Below, one piece after another: positions 59,901 through 64,000 of a DNA stretch of 64,000 bases; within the stretch, counting starts at the first letter, position 1, and every line of letters begins with the position of its first letter. A model generated the notes under the pieces. It ran no database searches. It saw only the letters and a program-made list of their open reading frames with translations, and was not told where the DNA came from. Both the position numbers and the translations under genes were made by a program. Source of the stretch: Neurospora intermedia (taxonomy: Eukaryota > Ascomycota > Sordariomycetes > Sordariales > Sordariaceae); contig BTPP01000002.1 of the NCBI GenBank assembly GCA_037102815.1, positions 1,240,001 through 1,304,000 on the forward strand, read 5' to 3'.

Positions 59901-62272
59901 ATATATAGTATTATTGGGCGTCTTTTATCCCGTTAATTATATTTTCCATCTTTACGAGGTTTTCTTCGCTAAAATACCCTATACGTTCGTACTAGAGTCT
60001 CATCTTCGGGCTAATTAAATATAAGATAAGGGTTTATTGAACCGTATCGATAGTTTATAGTACAAATAGATTATTAAAGCGGGTAGCTTTAATTCTTATA
60101 CTACCCTTCTCGATATACCAATAGTTTTTAAATAGTATTATATTAGAGCCGTAGTTAAGGAGTTGGGTTACGGAGATTAGGTTAATATTAAGGGATAGAG
60201 CAAAAAGAACGTTTTTAAATCGAATTATAGTAACCGTACTATTAAAAATATATTTCTTTTCTACCTCGCTAATATTTAATACTAGTACTTTCACACTACT
60301 AATACCGGTAATAGACCTACTATATATTTCGAAGGTAATAAAATCATTCCGGACGGTCGTTGTATACTAGCTATATCCCAAATTTAGGAAATATAACGTT
60401 TAGAGTAAGTAGGTTATTCCGTTTTAAAATATATTGTTAGAAGTAGATATAATAGTCTTCTTCGGTCTAATTGTAAATCGGTAGGGATAGTATTATAATA
60501 AAAACTTATTAGGTTAGGGTTATTAAAGTTAGAATTAATATTAAAAATAGATTTTTATCCTTTCTTCTTTATTTATAGGTATTATACTCCTTTTTCAACT
60601 TTAGGTAAAACTCCCAATATCCTTCCTTATTATAATACTTCTTATTGCAATATGTACAAAACTTATTACGGGGATCATCGAGCGTAGTTAATATTATACT
60701 CCGCTTTCTAACTATTATTATTACTATATTATAATTACCCTTAGCACTAATACGTATAAACTCTCCTTCGGCTAAACGTAGTACGTTTTAAAAAGTAGGT
60801 AGTTTTTTATTATAAATAGCTTAGAAGTTTATTTTCCAAGCGCTATACTACTCTTAATTAAGTACCTACAATAGTCTTAGGATTAATTGGCTCTCGGGGA
60901 ATTTATATTCCGGCCTGATAGTAGTATATTCTTTTTATAGGGAGGAGATCTTCTAGCCGAGGGCTCGAACATTATCGAAATCTACTAGTCTCAAATTGTC
61001 TTATTCCTATTAGATTCGCTATAGGGCGCTAATACCTTCGTCTAAATATTCTTATTTGGCCTTAATAAAGAATCCGACTATAATTATCTCTCCATCCAAT
61101 AGTCTTTCAATTAATTCACTAAACGTAGTAGAGAGGATCTCAATATATTATCATTATTTATTTTTCTATACCCTTAAGGAGTCTAAAGGGACTTTATCCT
61201 TAGTAGGGTAGATTTTAATAATATTATAAATACTTATAATATCAATTATAAATTACTAGAATTAATACTAAACCTTATAGAATTCCTTTCTATTAAACTT
61301 TAGGCTAGTATTGATATTAATACCGGTAAGGGAAATTAGATTAAAGACAATTAACGGGCCTATAACGATAGAAGTAATTTATAATATTATTAGCGTCGTA
61401 CCTCCAGATTTATTTTCTACTATAGAATTATTATCTCTTCTAAATTCGTTAGGGGTTAAAGCTCTATCAAATTAATTAGTAAGAGCTTCAATAATATCCT
61501 CTTAATTTTTATTATTACTATTATTTCTAGTACGTAGAGTTATTATAATTATTTAATAGGTCGGTTGGGTAGGGATACTTATATTAATTATATAGAAATA
61601 AAATAATCCGGATTACAATAGGAAATCCATTTACATCCGTAAATCTAGGGGTCCACTAGTATTTAGGGTTCTAACTTCAAAATTAAAGAACTCCCTATTA
61701 CTTAGTAGTTCGATTTTACTAACTATTTCCAAATCCGATTCAAATTCCTCTAATATTAGGGATAATATCCCTACTAATTCAAACGTACTATTACTCTCAG
61801 TATTTACAGGGTTCTATAAGTTCCTACTACCGTACTATAATAAGCGTTCGATAGTCCTAACTAGCCGCGGGAATTCGTCTTATTTTATAGTACGTATTAC
61901 CGTTGGGGGTTGAATAGGCCGTCTAGAATATTAATTAAATCAGCTACTACCCTCTCCCGTATCCGAGCCGTTATTTGCTTCCATACCTAGTATTAAGACG
62001 AGATTAGCAGTCTATTAATAGGTTAGAGGGATAAATACCCGTTTTTAATATAGTTTTCGGCCCGCTTTATTTTATCTTTATTATTTTAAATAATACGAAG
62101 GAGATAGAATAAAATATTTATTATTATTCCAGCCTAGTAGAATATAGGGCTAGGCTAGTCTCTTAGGCTCGGAAGAACGTAGTTGCCGATATACTAAATT
62201 AAAAGTAGCTTAGTAGCTTCTAATCCGTAGTATCGGTACAACTGCCGCTCAGCGGGAGCCGGGCTTATAACC

Positions 62273-62479
62273 TATCAAAATGTATGTAAGAGAGTAGGAG
62301 AAAAACTATATTATTTAGAGAGAGTAAGTTAGAATAGATGTAATTGTTCCTTCCTTTTATATCCGCTTGCCTTATCTACCCTCGATACGTCCTTGTCTAC
62401 CCATGTACCGGTACTTGCGATGAGGCTCAATCGTAGAGGTAGTGAGGCTCAACATCATGTGGATCCATGATATTTGGCA
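62273..62479 (-). repeat. Copia-1 LTR (5' LTR in element orientation)
   Basis: 207 bp; the partner of 56,723-56,929. In element orientation the sequence next to it (GGTTATAAGCCCGGC) occupies the primer-site position, but I cannot name the tRNA. Confidence 0.9.
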
Positions 62480-62486
62480 TACTATA

Positions 62487-62902
62487 TATATATACGGTCG
62501 CTAAGTTAGCGCGTACCGGCTACTTACACTAGATGTACTACTAGATGCATTATTACTATTACTATTATTATTAACCACCGTATAAAGAGAAATAGTATAT
62601 TAAAGAATAATATGAACGACGATTTATTTGTTTATATGATTATAGGATTTATTATTAGTGTAGTTATTGTTAATTGCGTAGATATTATATATATCCCTGA
62701 GAGTGTTGCTAATTATTGTATTACGGAATACGACGAAGGTATACCTAAAAGTGTCGCTAATTGCGATGATAAATGTATGCCCGTTGGAAATATTGTTGAT
62801 TGCTATATCGCTAATTGCTTTAATATTAAATACGACAATAAAGGTATACCTAAAGATATTGCTAATTGCTTTATTGCTAAAATGAATAGTATTATTAATT
62901 AG
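62487..62902 (+). repeat. Direct repeat D, copy 1, with intact small frame
   Basis: It matches 63,635-64,000 by eye over its whole visible length, at an offset of about 1,150 bp. It starts near the palindrome CGCTAAGTTAGCG (62,499-62,511), then an ATTATTACT microsatellite-like run, then the frame at 62,612-62,902. Confidence 0.75.
62612..62902 (+). CDS. Small Cys/Asn-rich repeat protein, 96 aa, unknown
   Basis: A short open frame starting MNDDLFVYMIIGFIISVVIV, a hydrophobic N-terminal segment that could be a membrane anchor or signal. Repeated units follow with the pattern x-I/M-P-x-x-I/V-x-N-C: IPESVANYC, GIPKSVANC, MPVGNIVDCYIANCFN and GIPKDIANCFIA. Spacing between units is about 11 or 23 residues. 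The related sequence at 63,762 onward has ATA at the start position and continues with at least two units of a 23-residue repeat (YMPAGDITNYYIANYFNANC). I do not recognise the family. It may be a real small gene, or a fragment of a longer RIP-affected repeat gene; codons are very AT-rich. Confidence 0.4.
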   Translation: MNDDLFVYMIIGFIISVVIVNCVDIIYIPESVANYCITEYDEGIPKSVANCDDKCMPVGNIVDCYIANCFNIKYDNKGIPKDIANCFIAKMNSIIN

Positions 62903-63634
62903 AAATAATTATATAGATAGTCCGACAATAAGTGTAATTTAAAGATGTAGAGATTTTATACCGATGTCTAGTATTTCCGACTTATCGATTATCGAAGAAG
63001 CGAGTATATTATTAGAAAGTATAATTATAGTAAGGGGTATAGGAGTACGCCTAGGAATAGGGGGTGTAATACCGATAATTATTGAAAATCGTTGGCTACT
63101 ACGACTATTATTAGTAGGCGGCTATTTATACTTATCTCGGAGATCGGGAAGTACCCCGCTAGGATCGCGGCGGCGGCTACCGACCTAGCGCTAACGTTCT
63201 TACTTAGATGGTCGAATTAGGGTATATTTACGGTTTATACGGTTATTTAACTATAACCACTACCTCTACCTATACCTATTTAATAGTCTTATTAATAATT
63301 ACCCTAAGGGCCGCTATATTGAGGACTATAATATTGGGGATTATACTAGGGACTACTTAGCTAGGGGTATATAGGAGCCTACTTACCATCATATTACCGT
63401 TACAAGACTGTAACTAGTATTTTACCATTAGTGCGCAATCTACTATCGGAGAACATTTTACTATAGGGCGCTACGATATGCTAAGTCGTAAAAAAGGCCC
63501 AGAAAGGAAGTTATGATCGTGGGCTCTTGCCATTTCAATCAGTCAAAGTTAGCATATACGGTGGATCTCACGGTCGCAAATGTTAAAGGCAATTGTAATA
63601 GGAGGGTCTTACCAATTAAACCGCCAAATTAATA
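62903..63634. other. Spacer between the two repeat D copies
   Basis: It holds one short open frame (62,964-63,188) starting MSSISDLSIIEEASILLESI, with no recognised domain and no match in the second repeat copy; I do not call it a gene. 63,500-63,630 has normal base composition and a weak tRNA-like pattern that was rejected. Confidence 0.35.
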
Positions 63635-64000
63635 TACGTATATAGTCGCTAAATTAGCGCGTACGGGCCACGTACACCAAATGCACCACCAGATATATTA
63701 TTACTATTACTATTATTATTAACTACTATATGAAGAAGAAAATAGTATATTAAAGAATAATATAAACGACGATCTACTTGTTTATATAATTATAGAATTT
63801 ACCGTCAGTATGGCTATCGTTGATTGCTATATTACGGAATACGACGAAGGCATACTTGAAATTATTACTAATTACAACGATGAATATATGCCTGCTGGAG
63901 ATATTACTAATTACTATATTGCCAATTACTTTAACGCTAATTGCAATAATAAATATATACCCGCTGGAGATATTACTAATTACTATATCGCTAATTGCTT
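63635..64000 (+). repeat. Direct repeat D, copy 2, runs off the window
   Basis: It contains the perfect palindrome CGCTAAATTAGCG (63,647-63,659) and the frame starting NDDLLVYIIIEFTVSMAIVD at 63,765 with ATA in place of the start. The peptide repeat NDEYMPAGDITNYYIAN, 23 residues per unit, continues to the window edge, where the frame is still open. Confidence 0.7.

Larger units (their letters stand above)
56723..62479 (-). mobile_element. Copia-1: Ty1/copia retrotransposon fossil with both LTRs, 5,757 bp
   Basis: Two 207-bp LTRs (56,723-56,929 and 62,273-62,479) with TG...CA-type ends, and a 5-bp TSD, TACTA (56,718-56,722 and 62,480-62,484). The coding strand is minus. Order from the right: gag-like part, zinc-knuckle region near 60,600-60,680, gag-pre-integrase block at 60,055-60,294 (VLFALSLNINLISVTQLLNY), integrase region about 59,100-60,050, reverse transcriptase about 57,500-58,700, and RNase H about 57,050-57,450. 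Broken in many places by RIP-like change. The LTRs differ at about 23 sites, all transitions, so RIP and not age dominates divergence. Confidence 0.9.

Noticed and set aside
63556-63634. tRNA-like pattern on the minus strand (GGCGGTTTAATTGGTAAGAC and GTGAGATCC)
   Set aside because: An A-box-like start is seen, but acceptor and T stems do not pair and no standard anticodon arm can be drawn.

Overview
The window looks like a gene-free, AT-rich, repeat-on-repeat block from a filamentous ascomycete (Pezizomycotina). The basis is fungal-type transposable elements (Tad1-clade LINEs, Mutator-like elements or MULEs, Ty1/copia and Ty3/gypsy relics) and a mutation pattern typical of repeat-induced point mutation (RIP): TA-rich sequence, copies differing almost only by C-to-T and G-to-A transitions, and reading frames cut mainly by TAG/TAA. 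I found no convincing host gene, rRNA, tRNA or CRISPR array.

Left part (1-15,094): a lightly mutated MULE transposase running off the left edge (1-2,285, minus); three 5'-truncated LINE tails (2,291-5,222); a complete MULE of family A (5,483-9,010) with 62-bp terminal inverted repeats (TIRs) and an 8-bp target-site duplication (TSD); unidentified AT-rich DNA; then a long degraded forward frame (about 11,580-15,094) coding Pro-, Ala/Lys- and Asn-rich protein, hit by a 384-bp non-autonomous MULE.

Middle (15,095-40,670): two near-complete LINEs (15,115-22,049 and 28,182-38,634), each with a 500-codon ORF1 frame and an endonuclease/reverse-transcriptase ORF2; the second is split by a younger family-A MULE (33,573-37,093). 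Between them lies a copia relic cut by two insertions, a repeat carrying a 433-bp MITE, microsatellites and a few less-mutated islands. A possible solo LTR, a 614-bp TIR element and another LINE tail follow.

Right part (40,671-64,000): a gypsy-type relic begins with an LTR at 40,671 and continues as gag-like sequence to about 54,924. It is split by a family-B MULE (41,233-48,056), which itself holds a family-A MULE (42,021-45,747), and by another family-A MULE (49,986-53,521). A truncated family-B MULE follows (54,925-56,717), then a copia element with both LTRs and a TACTA TSD (56,723-62,479, minus). The last 1.5 kb carries two copies of a repeat; one holds a short intact frame coding a Cys/Asn-rich repeat peptide.

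Most boundaries are fixed by TIRs or LTRs plus TSDs read directly. Family names rest on recognisable domains. The gag-like and peptide-repeat calls are the least certain.
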